DNA of 64,000 nucleotides, taken from positions 434,001 to 498,000 of the forward strand of contig NZ_FOZS01000001.1 of assembly GCF_900116205.1 (NCBI RefSeq), read 5' to 3'. Numbering within the stretch: the stretch's first letter is position 1; each line of letters opens with the position of its first letter. Both the position numbers and the translations under genes were made by a program. Shown piece by piece: positions 51,184 through 60,280 of the stretch. Origin of the DNA: Halostagnicola kamekurae (lineage in GTDB: Archaea; Halobacteriota; Halobacteria; Halobacteriales; Natrialbaceae). The notes under the pieces were generated by a model. It worked only from the letters and a program-made list of their open reading frames with translations, was not told where the DNA came from and made no database searches.

Positions 51184-53500
51184 CGAAAACGGCGCTGACG
51201 ACCGCGCTCCCGACGGCCGCGAGGTCGATTCTGACGCCCGCGACACCAACTCCGGCAGCCACGAAATCCGCGAACTCGACGAGGACACCGTCGCGCGCAT
51301 CGCCGCGGGCGAGGTCGTCGAGCGACCCGCGAGCGCGGTGAAAGAACTCCTCGAGAACAGCCTCGACGCCGATGCATCGCGGATCGACATCGCCGTCGAG
51401 GACGGCGGGACGGAGCTGATCCGGGTCGCCGACGACGGCCGTGGGATGACCGAATCGGCGGTCCGGGCGGCGGTCCGCCAGCACACGACCAGCAAGATCG
51501 ACGGCCTCGAGGACCTCGAGTCCGGCGTCGCGACGCTCGGATTCCGCGGCGAAGCGTTGCACACGATCGGGTCGGTGTCCCGGCTGACCGTGGAGACGCG
51601 ACCTCGAGCCGACGGCGACGGAACCGGTCGGGACGAAGCGGCCGGGGCGGGCACGAAACTCGTCTACGAAGGCGGTGAGGTCACCGCCGTCGAGCCGACG
51701 GGCTGTCCGGAGGGAACCACCGTCGAGGTGGCGGACCTGTTCTACAACACGCCCGCCCGCCGGAAGTTCTTAAACACGACGGCGACGGAGTTCGCCCACG
51801 TCAATCGCGTCGTCACCCGCTACGCGCTGGCTAATCCCGACGTCGCTATCTCGCTGACCCACGACGACCGCGAGGTCTTCGCGACGACGGGCCAGGGCGA
51901 CCTGCAGGAGGCGATCCTCTCGGTGTACGGCCGCGAGGTCGCGAAGGCGATGATCCCCGTCGAGGCCGACGGCGACGAACTCCCCGTCGGCCCGCTCGAG
52001 TCCGTGACGGGGCTCGTCTCCCACCCCGAGACGACCCGCTCGAGCCGGGACTACCTCGCAACGTACGTCAACGGCCGGGCGGTCACCTCCGACGCCATCC
52101 GGGAGGGGATCATGGGCGCCTACGGTACGCAACTCGGCAGCGATCGCTACCCCTTTGTCGTGCTCTTTCTCGAGGTGCCAGGCGAGGCCGTCGACGTGAA
52201 CGTTCACCCGCGCAAGCGCGAGGTTCGCTTCGACGACGACGATGCGGTGCGCAGAGCGGTCGATTCGGCCGTCGAATCCGCGCTCCTCGAGCACGGTTTG
52301 CTCCGCTCGAGCGCGCCGCGGGGCCGTTCTGCGCCGCGCGAAACCCGAATCGAGCCGGATCGGTCTGGCGGGGGATATGGCGAACCAAACGAGCACGAAT
52401 CGGGGCGAGCGCTCGAGACCGACGCCGCCGGGGAGAACGCGGACGAAACGAGCGACGGCGAGGTGACTCGAGGACCGAACGCGAAGTCGGAATCGGCTCG
52501 AGCGACGAACGCGCGGTCTGATTCGACGGTTCGGTCGGAGACGAGCGCGGAATCGACGGCGAACGCGGAGACGGCTGGCGACGACTCCACGACGGCGCGC
52601 GGTTCCGATCGCTCGGCGGCGACGGCTCGAACGCAACGAACCTCGAGAACCGAGGACGACGCGACGGAGTCCGTCACAACGCACGCGGGGGTGGACGCCG
52701 CGAGCGAAGAGACGCAGTCATCCGAGCGTCCCGATCCGATCGAGTCGGGCTCCGAAACCGCTTCCGAAACTGGGTCGGCCGGATTGGGTGGCGGGCGGAG
52801 CGGCGACCTCGAGCCCGCGCGCAAGTTCTCGGGCGACACCGAACAGCGGACGCTCGCGGGCGAGGCCGCGACCGGCGAGGAGGCGTCGTTCGATACCCTT
52901 CCTAACCTTCGGGTTCTCGGGCAGTTACGGGAGACCTACCTCGTCTGTGAAACCGCCGACGGGCTCGCACTGGTCGATCAGCACGCAGCGGACGAACGCG
53001 TGAACTACGAACGGCTTCAGGAGGCCTTCGCCGACGATTCGACGGCGCAGGCACTCGCCTCGCCGGTCGAACTCGAGCTCACGGCGGCCGAAGCCGAGGC
53101 GTTCGAACACTACCGCGAGGCGCTCGAGCGCCTCGGCTTTTACGCCGACCGGACCGACGACAGGACGGTGGCCGTGACGACCGTCCCCGCGGTGCTCGAG
53201 AAGACCCTCGAGCCGAGCCGGCTGCGCGACGTGCTGGCGTCGTTCGTCGAGGGCGACCGCGAGGCCGGCTCCGAGACGGTCGACGCGCTGGCCGACGACT
53301 TCCTCGGCGATCTGGCGTGTTACCCCTCGATCACCGGCAACACGTCGCTGACCGAGGGATCCGTTCTCGAGTTGCTCGAGGCGCTCGACGCCTGCGAGAA
53401 CCCCTACGCCTGCCCGCACGGCCGCCCGGTGATCGTTCGCTTCGACGAAGCCGAGATCGAGGACCGGTTCGAGCGGGACTATCCGGGCCACGGCGGCTGA
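51176..53500 (+). CDS. mutL: DNA mismatch repair protein MutL
   Basis: A 774-residue MutL. The GHKL ATPase domain has VVERPASAVKELLENSLDA, ADDGRGM and STLGFRGEAL-type motif (ATLGFRGEALHTI). Residues about 390-560 are a long acidic Ser/Thr/Ala-rich linker. The C-terminal domain carries DQHAADERVNYE near residue 601, the endonuclease metal site, and ACPHGRPVI near the end; so this MutL should nick DNA. Coupled to mutS. Confidence 0.96.
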   Translation: MSDENGADDRAPDGREVDSDARDTNSGSHEIRELDEDTVARIAAGEVVERPASAVKELLENSLDADASRIDIAVEDGGTELIRVADDGRGMTESAVRAAVRQHTTSKIDGLEDLESGVATLGFRGEALHTIGSVSRLTVETRPRADGDGTGRDEAAGAGTKLVYEGGEVTAVEPTGCPEGTTVEVADLFYNTPARRKFLNTTATEFAHVNRVVTRYALANPDVAISLTHDDREVFATTGQGDLQEAILSVYGREVAKAMIPVEADGDELPVGPLESVTGLVSHPETTRSSRDYLATYVNGRAVTSDAIREGIMGAYGTQLGSDRYPFVVLFLEVPGEAVDVNVHPRKREVRFDDDDAVRRAVDSAVESALLEHGLLRSSAPRGRSAPRETRIEPDRSGGGYGEPNEHESGRALETDAAGENADETSDGEVTRGPNAKSESARATNARSDSTVRSETSAESTANAETAGDDSTTARGSDRSAATARTQRTSRTEDDATESVTTHAGVDAASEETQSSERPDPIESGSETASETGSAGLGGGRSGDLEPARKFSGDTEQRTLAGEAATGEEASFDTLPNLRVLGQLRETYLVCETADGLALVDQHAADERVNYERLQEAFADDSTAQALASPVELELTAAEAEAFEHYREALERLGFYADRTDDRTVAVTTVPAVLEKTLEPSRLRDVLASFVEGDREAGSETVDALADDFLGDLACYPSITGNTSLTEGSVLELLEALDACENPYACPHGRPVIVRFDEAEIEDRFERDYPGHGG

Positions 53501-53532
53501 TCTCGAGTGCGGGGACCTCGAACGCGCTCGGA

Positions 53533-53549
53533 ACGTGCTACTAGCACGT
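53533..53549. terminator. Hairpin after mutL
   Basis: ACGTGCT (53533-53539) and AGCACGT (53543-53549) are exact reverse complements with a three-base loop, located 33 bases after the mutL stop and before the convergent cheR stop. A transcript hairpin or terminator is plausible, though archaeal termination usually relies more on T-runs. Confidence 0.45.
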
Positions 53550-53563
53550 CTCCACGAGGCGGA

Positions 53564-53631
53564 TACGATTCCGCGTCGGTGGGTGGAAGTTACGATGCTG
53601 ATCGCTGGGAGGAGATTACGATTCCGCGTCG
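53564..53631. repeat. Short direct repeat containing the cheR C-terminal codons
   Basis: TACGATTCCGCGTCG occurs at 53564-53578 and again at 53617-53631, 53 bases apart. The second copy encodes the last residues of CheR on the minus strand; the first lies beyond the stop. A local duplication is likely. Confidence 0.6.
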
Positions 53632-54434
53632 CCGGGATACTGGTAGGTCTTATCGCCCGCGTTCACCGAGTCGAACTCCGTTCGCATCCCGATCGGGATC
53701 GTCTCGGACTTGCCGATGACCATGTAGCCGCCGTCGACGAGCGAGTCCCGAATCGTCTCGAAGATCGGCGTCTTGTGCTCGTCGTTGATGTAGATGAGAA
53801 TGTTCCGACAGACGACCATGTCGAAGCCGGACTTCGATCTGCCGTTGATCAGGTCGTGGCGTTCGAACTCGACGGGTTCTCGAATCGTCTCGGCGACTTT
53901 GACGGAGTCTTCCCGCTTCGTGATGTACTGGGTCGGGCGCTCGAGAAAGTCCAGTTGGCTCGAAACGTCGTCGGTCTGGAGGTCCTGATAGACGCCGCCG
54001 CGGGCCGTCTCGAGGGCGTCCTCGCTGATGTCGGTCGCGAGGATACTGATGCGGGAGTCGTCGATTTCCCGGTCGCTGTGGGCGAGCATCGACAGCGAGT
54101 AGGGCTCGCGGCCGTCCGCACACGCCGCGCTCCAGATGCGGACCGAGGACTTTTCGGCGGTCAGTTTCCGGAGGAGCGCCTGAATCCCCTCCCAGACGCT
54201 CGGATTCCGAAAGAAGCCGGTGACGTTGATGCTCAGGGCGTCGAGCAGTTCCGCCTGTTCGGCTTCGTCGCGTTTCAGTAGCGAGTAATACTCTCCGTAG
54301 GAGTCGGAGTTCGTCCGACGCATGCGAGAGGAGACGCGCCGGTCGAGGTAGCGTTCGTTGTAGTAACTCGTCGCGAAGGACAGTTCCTCCTCGACGAACC
54401 TGAGAATCGGCTGAATAGTATCTGATGTACTCAT
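53616..54434 (-). CDS. cheR: Chemotaxis protein methyltransferase CheR
   Basis: A 272-residue SAM-dependent methyltransferase that methylates glutamates of transducer proteins. N-terminal helical domain (FVEEELSFATSYYNERYLDRR, described in parts), then the SAM fold: RIWSAACADGREPYSLSM, ILATDISEDALETARGGVY and DMVVCRNILIYINDEHK. It stands apart from other chemotaxis genes in this window, next to a small protein often placed near flagella genes. Confidence 0.93.
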   Translation of the reverse strand: MSTSDTIQPILRFVEEELSFATSYYNERYLDRRVSSRMRRTNSDSYGEYYSLLKRDEAEQAELLDALSINVTGFFRNPSVWEGIQALLRKLTAEKSSVRIWSAACADGREPYSLSMLAHSDREIDDSRISILATDISEDALETARGGVYQDLQTDDVSSQLDFLERPTQYITKREDSVKVAETIREPVEFERHDLINGRSKSGFDMVVCRNILIYINDEHKTPIFETIRDSLVDGGYMVIGKSETIPIGMRTEFDSVNAGDKTYQYPGDAES

Positions 54435-54669
54435 AGCACGCGATGCGAGACGTATCGACCCATGTAACCGGTGGCCTTATACGTACCGGCAACCGGAAAG
54501 TACGACGATATTACACGTTCTCGAGCGGAACGGACGACGGGGAAGGGATGGTCACTCGAGTGGAGCGTGATTTCGCCACACGAACGTCGGCGTGCCATCT
54601 ATCATCCAGTGTGGGTCCCGCCAGCAGTGACACTCAAATGGGTTCGCCGGGACGTACACTGTGAACGAT
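54435..54669. other. Divergent spacer between cheR and the small zinc-ribbon-like gene
   Basis: About 235 bases. GGCCTTATACGTACC at 54473-54487 contains a TATA-like box in the plus direction, but it is almost 190 bases from the next plus-strand start. No gene supported. Confidence 0.35.
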
Positions 54670-54915
54670 ATGGGACGGATCGACATCACCGGCGGCTTCA
54701 GCATTCACGACTACCGGGCGAAACTGAAGCTCTTACACGACGACGGAGAGACGCGAACGCTCGAGAACCGCGCGGAACTGGGCTGTCCCGCCTGCGGGCG
54801 GGCGTTTGATCGGCTGTTCGTCACCGAAGACGCGACGGCGTCGTTCGACACACCACCCGAACGGCCGTTCTGTCTCGCCCGAACGGAGGCGAAGCTGCTG
54901 TTGATGACACACTGA
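54670..54915 (+). CDS. Small zinc-ribbon-like protein, flagella-cluster type
   Basis: An 81-residue protein: FSIHDYRAKLKLLHDDGETR then LGCPACGRAFDRLFVTED, and ERPFCLARTEAKLLLMTH. The CPAC pair and a later Cys may hold zinc. Similar proteins are often annotated as flagella-cluster proteins in haloarchaea, which fits the adjacent cheR. A GTG at 54661 is an alternative start. Confidence 0.7.
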   Translation: MGRIDITGGFSIHDYRAKLKLLHDDGETRTLENRAELGCPACGRAFDRLFVTEDATASFDTPPERPFCLARTEAKLLLMTH

Positions 54916-54955
54916 GTTGGGAGATCCAGCGGTGCTCGACGACCGATGCTGGGGC

Positions 54956-56470
54956 CTACTCGAGCGTCTTGGGAACCCACGCCCGGTTCGGATCGTCGGT
55001 TTCCGCCATCCACTCGACCAGTCGGTCGCTCATCTCCGCTCGAACCTCCTCGTAGGCCGGATGCTCGATCAAATTGTGGAGTTCCGCCGGGTCCGCCTCG
55101 AGGTCGTACAGTTCGTTCGCGTCGGGGCCGTTGTAGACGAACTTGTACCGATCCGTGCGGACCATCCGCTGGGTGTAGAGACCGAACTCGTCGCCGTGGT
55201 ACTGGGCGTACACTGAGTCCGGCCACTCTGTGCGGTGATCTCGCTCGCGTTCGCGCTCGGGGTCCCCCTCGAGCAGCGGGACGAGACTCCGCGCGTGAAA
55301 CGAGTCGGGAACCGACACGTCGCCGATCTCGAGGAACGTCGCCGCCAGATCGTGGAGCATGACGGGTTCCTGGCAGACCGACCCGCCCTCGACGACGCCC
55401 GGCCAGCGGACCTGCAATGGGATGTGGTAGGTGTCGTCGTACATCAGCGGCCCCTTGTTGAACTGCCGGTGTGACCCCGCGAAATCGCCGTGGTCGGACG
55501 CGTGGACGACCACCGTCTCCTCGGCCAGTCCCGCCCGTTCGAGCGCCGCGAGGATCCGCTCGAGCTGGTCGTCGATCAGACTGACGAACCCCCAGTACTT
55601 CGCGATGGCCTCGGCCCACAGCTCCCAGTCGAAGTCGGCAACGCCGCGGTACTCGAGGTACTGTTTCTGAACTCGCGGCTTCCCGTCGTAGGTCTCGGCG
55701 TAGCTCGCCGGCGGTTCGATTTCCGCGGGGTCGTACATCGACGCGTAGGGCTCGGGGACGACGTAGGGGTGGTGCGGGCCGTAGAAATCTGCCCGGTGGA
55801 AAAACGGACGGTCACCGTCGGCTTCGATCCCAGCGTGTTCTCGCTCGCCGCTACCGTCCTCGTCCGCGTGGGCTTCGATCGCCTCGATCGTCCGCTCCGC
55901 GAGAAACCAGGCGCGCGTATCTTCGACGTCGACCGGCGTCTTCGCGGCCACGAACGTCCCCTCGCTACCGTCTCGCGGATCGTCGCCGGTGTAGATGGCC
56001 TCCTCGAGTTCGACGTCGTCTTCGGGAACGCCGCGTTCGTCGCGGTAGGCACGAAACGCCTCGTCGATGTCGTCGTGGTGTCTGTCGCTGCCACCGAGAT
56101 ACGAGAAACCGAAGTCGTCCGGGGTGGCGTCGCGCCCGACGTGCCACTTTCCGGTGTAGGTCAGCTCGTAGCCGGCATCCGCGAGCAGTTCCGAGAAGGT
56201 CGGCAGTTCAGTCGGTAGGTTCGGCTGGATGGCGTCCGCTTCGTGGCAGTTGTTGAGCATCCCGTGACCGTGGGGAAAGAGGCCGGTCAGCAGCGACGCG
56301 CGCGCGCTCGAGCAGATGCTGATCGGCGTGAACGCCCGCTCGAAGCGCATCCCTTCACTCGAGAGTCGGTCCATCGTCGGCGTCTCGACCGGCGGTCCGT
56401 CGGGCGCGCTACAGTCGTAGCGCTCCTGATCGGTGAGAACGAGCAAGACGTTCGGCGGTGTCTCGGCCAT
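54956..56470 (-). CDS. Sulfatase family hydrolase
   Basis: A 504-residue alkaline-phosphatase-fold sulfatase. N-terminal PNVLLVLTDQERYDC carries the first metal Asp; the active-site motif is ICSSARASLLTG with Cys 53 as the residue that would become formylglycine. The usual CxPxR proline is Ser here. HASDHGDFAG has the metal DH pair and TGKWHVG the conserved Lys/His region. It probably desulfates surface polysaccharide, in line with the glycan genes next to it. No sulfatase-modifying enzyme is in the window. Confidence 0.88.
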   Translation of the reverse strand: MAETPPNVLLVLTDQERYDCSAPDGPPVETPTMDRLSSEGMRFERAFTPISICSSARASLLTGLFPHGHGMLNNCHEADAIQPNLPTELPTFSELLADAGYELTYTGKWHVGRDATPDDFGFSYLGGSDRHHDDIDEAFRAYRDERGVPEDDVELEEAIYTGDDPRDGSEGTFVAAKTPVDVEDTRAWFLAERTIEAIEAHADEDGSGEREHAGIEADGDRPFFHRADFYGPHHPYVVPEPYASMYDPAEIEPPASYAETYDGKPRVQKQYLEYRGVADFDWELWAEAIAKYWGFVSLIDDQLERILAALERAGLAEETVVVHASDHGDFAGSHRQFNKGPLMYDDTYHIPLQVRWPGVVEGGSVCQEPVMLHDLAATFLEIGDVSVPDSFHARSLVPLLEGDPERERERDHRTEWPDSVYAQYHGDEFGLYTQRMVRTDRYKFVYNGPDANELYDLEADPAELHNLIEHPAYEEVRAEMSDRLVEWMAETDDPNRAWVPKTLE

Positions 56471-56592
56471 CCGACCGGCTACACCGCACGACCAGTTAAC
56501 GCTTGCACCGGATCGACTCGAGGACGGGACGCCCGTCGGCTATCGCTCTCGTGACCCCGTCTCGGCCCCCGATCCCGTATCCGGGTCTCGTC

Positions 56593-58398
56593 TCATCGGC
56601 GGCCCTGTACGGCGTAGAGATCGGCGTACTCCCCGTCGTTTTCGACGAGTTCGTCGTGCGAGCCGACTTCCGTGACGACGCCGTCGTCGAGCGTGTAGAT
56701 GCGGTCCGCGTTCTGGACGGTCGAGAGGCGGTGGGCGACGGTGACGACGATGTACTCTCGATCCATCGTCTCGAATCCGCGCTGTACCTCTCGTTCTAAG
56801 TTCGTGTCCAGATCGCTCGTCGCTTCGTCCAAAAGCAACACGTCGACGTCGTCTATGAGCGCTCGAGCGATGGCGACGCGCTGTTTCTGGCCGCCGGAGA
56901 GGCGGACGCCGTCGTCGCCGACGGACGTGTCGTAGCCGTTCGGGAGGTCCTCGAGGAACTCGTCCACCCGCGCGAGTTCGCAGGCTCGGTCGATCTCGGC
57001 ATCCGTGGCGTCCCTGTCGGCGATCGTCAGGTTGTACCGGAGCGTGTCGTCGAAGATGTACGGGTCTTGGCTGACGACCGCGATCCGGTCGCGCCAGGCC
57101 GAAATGTCCATCTCCCCGATCGGGACGCCGTTCGCCCTGATCTCGCCGCCGGTCGGCTCGTACATGCGCGAGAGCAGGGAGACGACGGTCGACTTTCCGG
57201 CCCCGGACTGTCCGACGAACGCCACGAACTCCCCTCGCTCGACGGCGAAGTCCACTTCCTTCAGCACGTCGGTCTCGCCGTCGTACGAGAAGGTGACGTC
57301 GGTTGCGGTGATCGACTCGACCCGGTCTGGAACCGCGCGTTCGGCGGTGTCCGGTTCGGCGTTCTGGGCGAGATCGCGCGTGAACTGGCGGGTCCGCACT
57401 AGGTGGGGGAGGTCGTGGCCGATCCGGTAGAACAGCTCGTTCGCCCGACTCGCCTTCGGCCCCAGCCTGAACATCGCGAACAGAAAGAGCCCGAGCGAGC
57501 TGAGCGTCAGGTCGACGTAGGTGAGCGAGACGTAAATGAGCGCGAACACGGACACCGCGACGGTCAGCTGATAGAAGTTGTTGATCGCGGCCTGATTTCG
57601 CCGGAGCTTGATTCGTGCGCTCGTATACTGCTCGACTGAGTCGACGAAATCCCCGTACAACTCGTCGACGAGCCCGAAGATCCGGCTCTCTCGCATCCCC
57701 TGAATGCCGGCCTGGGCGGTTTGCTGGCGCCGTTCGTTCGCGTCCGCGACCCTGTCGCCGATGTCGCCGTCCGGCTCGATGACGACTCGCAGTAACAGCG
57801 TCACGCTCCCGAGAACGGCGACGGTAAGTACCGTCAGACGGGGCGAGATGACGAACGCGATGAGTCCGTAGACGGCCCCGAGAAACGATTGCTCGAGGAA
57901 CAACACCAGCCGCCGAATAACCTGTCCCGCGTGAAACGTCTGGGTGATGATCGCGTTCAGCGTGTCGTCGGACCCGACGTCGTCTACGTACGCGATCTCG
58001 GCCTCGAACGCGTTCGCGAACGCCTCCGTCTGGAGGTCTCGTATGTAAGACATCCGGAGGATTTCGCGGAGCCACGCCACGAGAAAACTCGCCGCGAACC
58101 GTATCGTCATGACGACGGCGACGCCGATCACCGCCGTCCCCAGTGTCAGCGGAACGTTCACGGTCTGATACACCGTCGCGAACGCGCCGAGGTTTCCGCT
58201 CTGTCCGGGCTGGCCGCCTGACTGGACCAGCTCGATGATCGGCAGCAAGAAGCTCAGCCCCACTCCCTCCAACACGGCGGCGACGATTCCGACGCCTACG
58301 ATCAGTACCGTGAGTCGCGGGTCGTACTTGAGAACGCTGATCAGGGCGTCGATCTTCTCTCGTCTCGACGCGGTCGGCGTATCGACATCTGCTACCAT
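56593..58398 (-). CDS. ABC exporter, fused membrane and ATPase domains
   Basis: A 601-residue MsbA/PglK-like half-transporter. Six hydrophobic helices in residues 30-345, then the ATPase: GQSGAGKSTVVSLL near residue 389, VVSQDPYIF (Q-loop), RLSGGQKQRVAIARALI (signature), LLLDEATSDLD (Walker B) and TVAHRLSTVQ (H-loop). PglK-like enzymes flip lipid-linked glycans, so this is a plausible flippase for the locus. A degenerate copy of the palindrome lies about 100 bases upstream; a TATA-like TTTATACGC lies at 58441-58449 on the minus strand. Confidence 0.93.
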   Translation of the reverse strand: MVADVDTPTASRREKIDALISVLKYDPRLTVLIVGVGIVAAVLEGVGLSFLLPIIELVQSGGQPGQSGNLGAFATVYQTVNVPLTLGTAVIGVAVVMTIRFAASFLVAWLREILRMSYIRDLQTEAFANAFEAEIAYVDDVGSDDTLNAIITQTFHAGQVIRRLVLFLEQSFLGAVYGLIAFVISPRLTVLTVAVLGSVTLLLRVVIEPDGDIGDRVADANERRQQTAQAGIQGMRESRIFGLVDELYGDFVDSVEQYTSARIKLRRNQAAINNFYQLTVAVSVFALIYVSLTYVDLTLSSLGLFLFAMFRLGPKASRANELFYRIGHDLPHLVRTRQFTRDLAQNAEPDTAERAVPDRVESITATDVTFSYDGETDVLKEVDFAVERGEFVAFVGQSGAGKSTVVSLLSRMYEPTGGEIRANGVPIGEMDISAWRDRIAVVSQDPYIFDDTLRYNLTIADRDATDAEIDRACELARVDEFLEDLPNGYDTSVGDDGVRLSGGQKQRVAIARALIDDVDVLLLDEATSDLDTNLEREVQRGFETMDREYIVVTVAHRLSTVQNADRIYTLDDGVVTEVGSHDELVENDGEYADLYAVQGRR

Positions 58399-58496
58399 GG
58401 TCTCGAGGGGATAGTTCGTACAACATCACTTCCGAGACTGGCGTATAAATCCATCTATTTCAGAATCTATCCGATATTATCGTCCGAATGTTATTG

Positions 58497-58512
58497 TTTA
58501 GGCTCGCCGAAT
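58497..58512 (-). promoter_or_regulatory. Degenerate palindromic putative operator, site 2
   Basis: TTTAGG-CTCG-CCGAAT matches the 12 arm bases of the perfect palindrome at 10 positions. It lies 99 bases upstream of the ABC exporter start, almost the same distance as site 1 from its gene. Less certain than the two perfect copies. Confidence 0.4.
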
Positions 58513-58529
58513 GATATGCCAGGTTCGTT

Positions 58530-60047
58530 TCACCGTCCGTTTTCGCGACCGATTCGTTTCGAAACCCCCGAAACGAGTAGCGAGAGCGCGTCGCGGAGCA
58601 CTCGCCCGACCTGTCGCGTAACGATTTTCGCGTCGAGCCAGAGCGATTGGGTCTCGATGTACGCCAGATCGTATCGCAGTTTCGTTCTGGGGGTCTCGCT
58701 CGAGGCGTCGTTCACCTGTGCGAGTCCGGTCAGGCCCGGCTTTACGAACCACCGTTTCTTCCACGTTCGAACCTCCTCCTCGAGGAGTCGTTCCTCTTCG
58801 GTCCAGGCCGCTCGCGGTCCGACGACGCTCATCCTCCCGGTGAGGATGGCCCAGAGCTGCGGCAGTTCGTCGAGGTGCGTTTTCCGAAGGACCCACCCGA
58901 CCCGCGTGATGCGGTCGCGAGGCTGGCCGGGCGTCGCAGATTCGCTCTCCGGGAGCATGCTCCGGAACTTGTAGACCTGGAACGTGTCGCCGAACTGTGT
59001 CGTTCGCTCCTGAGTGTAGAAGACTGGACCGGGGCTGTCGAGTTTCACGGCGGCGGCGACGACGACCATCACCGGGAGCGCACAGAGGAGCCCGAGCCCG
59101 GCGAAACACAGATCGAACAGCCGCTTTCCGACACGACTTCGAAACCCCCATGGCTGCAGGTCGATCCCGACGAGGTTCGAACGCGCGTCCGTGCCGGCCC
59201 GCTCGTCTTCTACCAGCACGCTCCGGTCGTGTTCCGCGAGCGTCTCGACCTCGACGTTGTGACGGTGACACGCCTCGAGAACGCCGAAGAACTCGTTTCG
59301 GTCGGCTCGGGGAAGGGCCGGAATGACGGTTCCGACGGTCGACTGCGCCAGGATTTCCTCGAGCGCTGCGCGATCGCTCAGTCGGTCGAAGTTCGCCAGT
59401 TCGGGCACCGACCGCTCGACGCCCCCGTCGGTACTGATTCGGTTCGTCCGCCCGTCCTCGCCCGAGCGGACCGACGTGTACGTGTAGCCGACGACGGGTT
59501 TCGTCGTCGCCCGCATCGCGGCCTCGATCTGGCTCGGATCGGTGCCGACGATCAGCGTTCCCTCGGTTCGGTTGCGCAGGAAGCGCTGGAGGCCGACGAA
59601 CCAAAGCGACAGCGAGAGAGCCAGAAACCCGATCGAGAGCGCGAGCGTCTTCGGTGGGAGACGAACTGCGAACCCGACGTAGCCGATCGTCCCCAGAACG
59701 AGGCCGACGAGGGCGAGCGATCGAAGTGTCGTTCGAACCGTCTCGAGAACGCGCCGCGACTTCGGTTTGCACAGCGGCGCCATTCCGGCGACCGCCACGG
59801 CGACCACCACTCCGAGCGCCAGTAGCGGTTCGGCGCTGGCGACGGACTGTTCGGACGGTCCGCTCGTCGGTGAGAGGTCCCTGTCGAGTACTGCCCGAAT
59901 CAGGGGGGTATTTACGAGGAGAAAACAAAGCACCGTTATCGTAGCCGTACCCGTGACGGCGAGCGCGCGATAGGCGGTTTTCGGATGCACGCCACTCTCT
60001 TCCCCCCCAATCGTCACCGACGATTGCGACTGTGCGTCCGCGGTCAT
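58530..60047 (-). CDS. Polyprenyl-phosphate sugar-phosphate transferase (WbaP/PglC-like)
   Basis: A 505-residue protein that starts a glycan on a lipid carrier. About five N-terminal hydrophobic helices, a nucleotide-binding-like middle (GTLIVGTDPSQIEAAM), then the catalytic domain from about residue 310: KRLFDLCFAGLGLLCALP, DSPGPVFYTQERTTQFG, FQVYKFRSM, KTHLDELPQLWAIL, MSVVGPRA and KPGLTGLAQV. The start ATG lies eight bases from the perfect palindrome at 60055-60070. First committed enzyme of the locus. Confidence 0.94.
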   Translation of the reverse strand: MTADAQSQSSVTIGGEESGVHPKTAYRALAVTGTATITVLCFLLVNTPLIRAVLDRDLSPTSGPSEQSVASAEPLLALGVVVAVAVAGMAPLCKPKSRRVLETVRTTLRSLALVGLVLGTIGYVGFAVRLPPKTLALSIGFLALSLSLWFVGLQRFLRNRTEGTLIVGTDPSQIEAAMRATTKPVVGYTYTSVRSGEDGRTNRISTDGGVERSVPELANFDRLSDRAALEEILAQSTVGTVIPALPRADRNEFFGVLEACHRHNVEVETLAEHDRSVLVEDERAGTDARSNLVGIDLQPWGFRSRVGKRLFDLCFAGLGLLCALPVMVVVAAAVKLDSPGPVFYTQERTTQFGDTFQVYKFRSMLPESESATPGQPRDRITRVGWVLRKTHLDELPQLWAILTGRMSVVGPRAAWTEEERLLEEEVRTWKKRWFVKPGLTGLAQVNDASSETPRTKLRYDLAYIETQSLWLDAKIVTRQVGRVLRDALSLLVSGVSKRIGRENGR

Positions 60048-60054
60048 TGGAGGT

Positions 60055-60070
60055 TTTAGGCATACCTAAA
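60055..60070 (-). promoter_or_regulatory. Palindromic putative operator, site 3
   Basis: TTTAGG-CATA-CCTAAA, perfect 6-base arms. It lies between the minus-strand TATA-like TTTTATTTT (60068-60077) and the sugar-phosphate transferase ATG, a position where a bound repressor would block initiation. Same arms as site 1 at 33034-33049. Confidence 0.65.
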
Positions 60071-60280
60071 ATAAAAGTGTGCAGGTTTCGTCGTCGCGAG
60101 CCGAAATGTCGAGAGAGTTACGTTTCCGTCCGATAATTCGCCGTGTCCGTCGGTTCAGGTCCCACGACCGTTTCACGATAGATAGCGACCAGCACCCGTT
60201 CGGGCGCGATGTTCGTATCGACGTCCCCTCGGTATAGTCAGGGTTATCTTCGTGTGAAGTGTCTCACACTCAGATGGGCC
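60071..60280. other. Divergent spacer in the polysaccharide locus
   Basis: About 210 bases between the sugar-phosphate transferase and the polymerase. Contains the AT-rich promoter of the former near 60068-60080. An open frame from 60209 joins the polymerase gene, but its first 24 residues are unlike a membrane-protein start. Confidence 0.4.
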
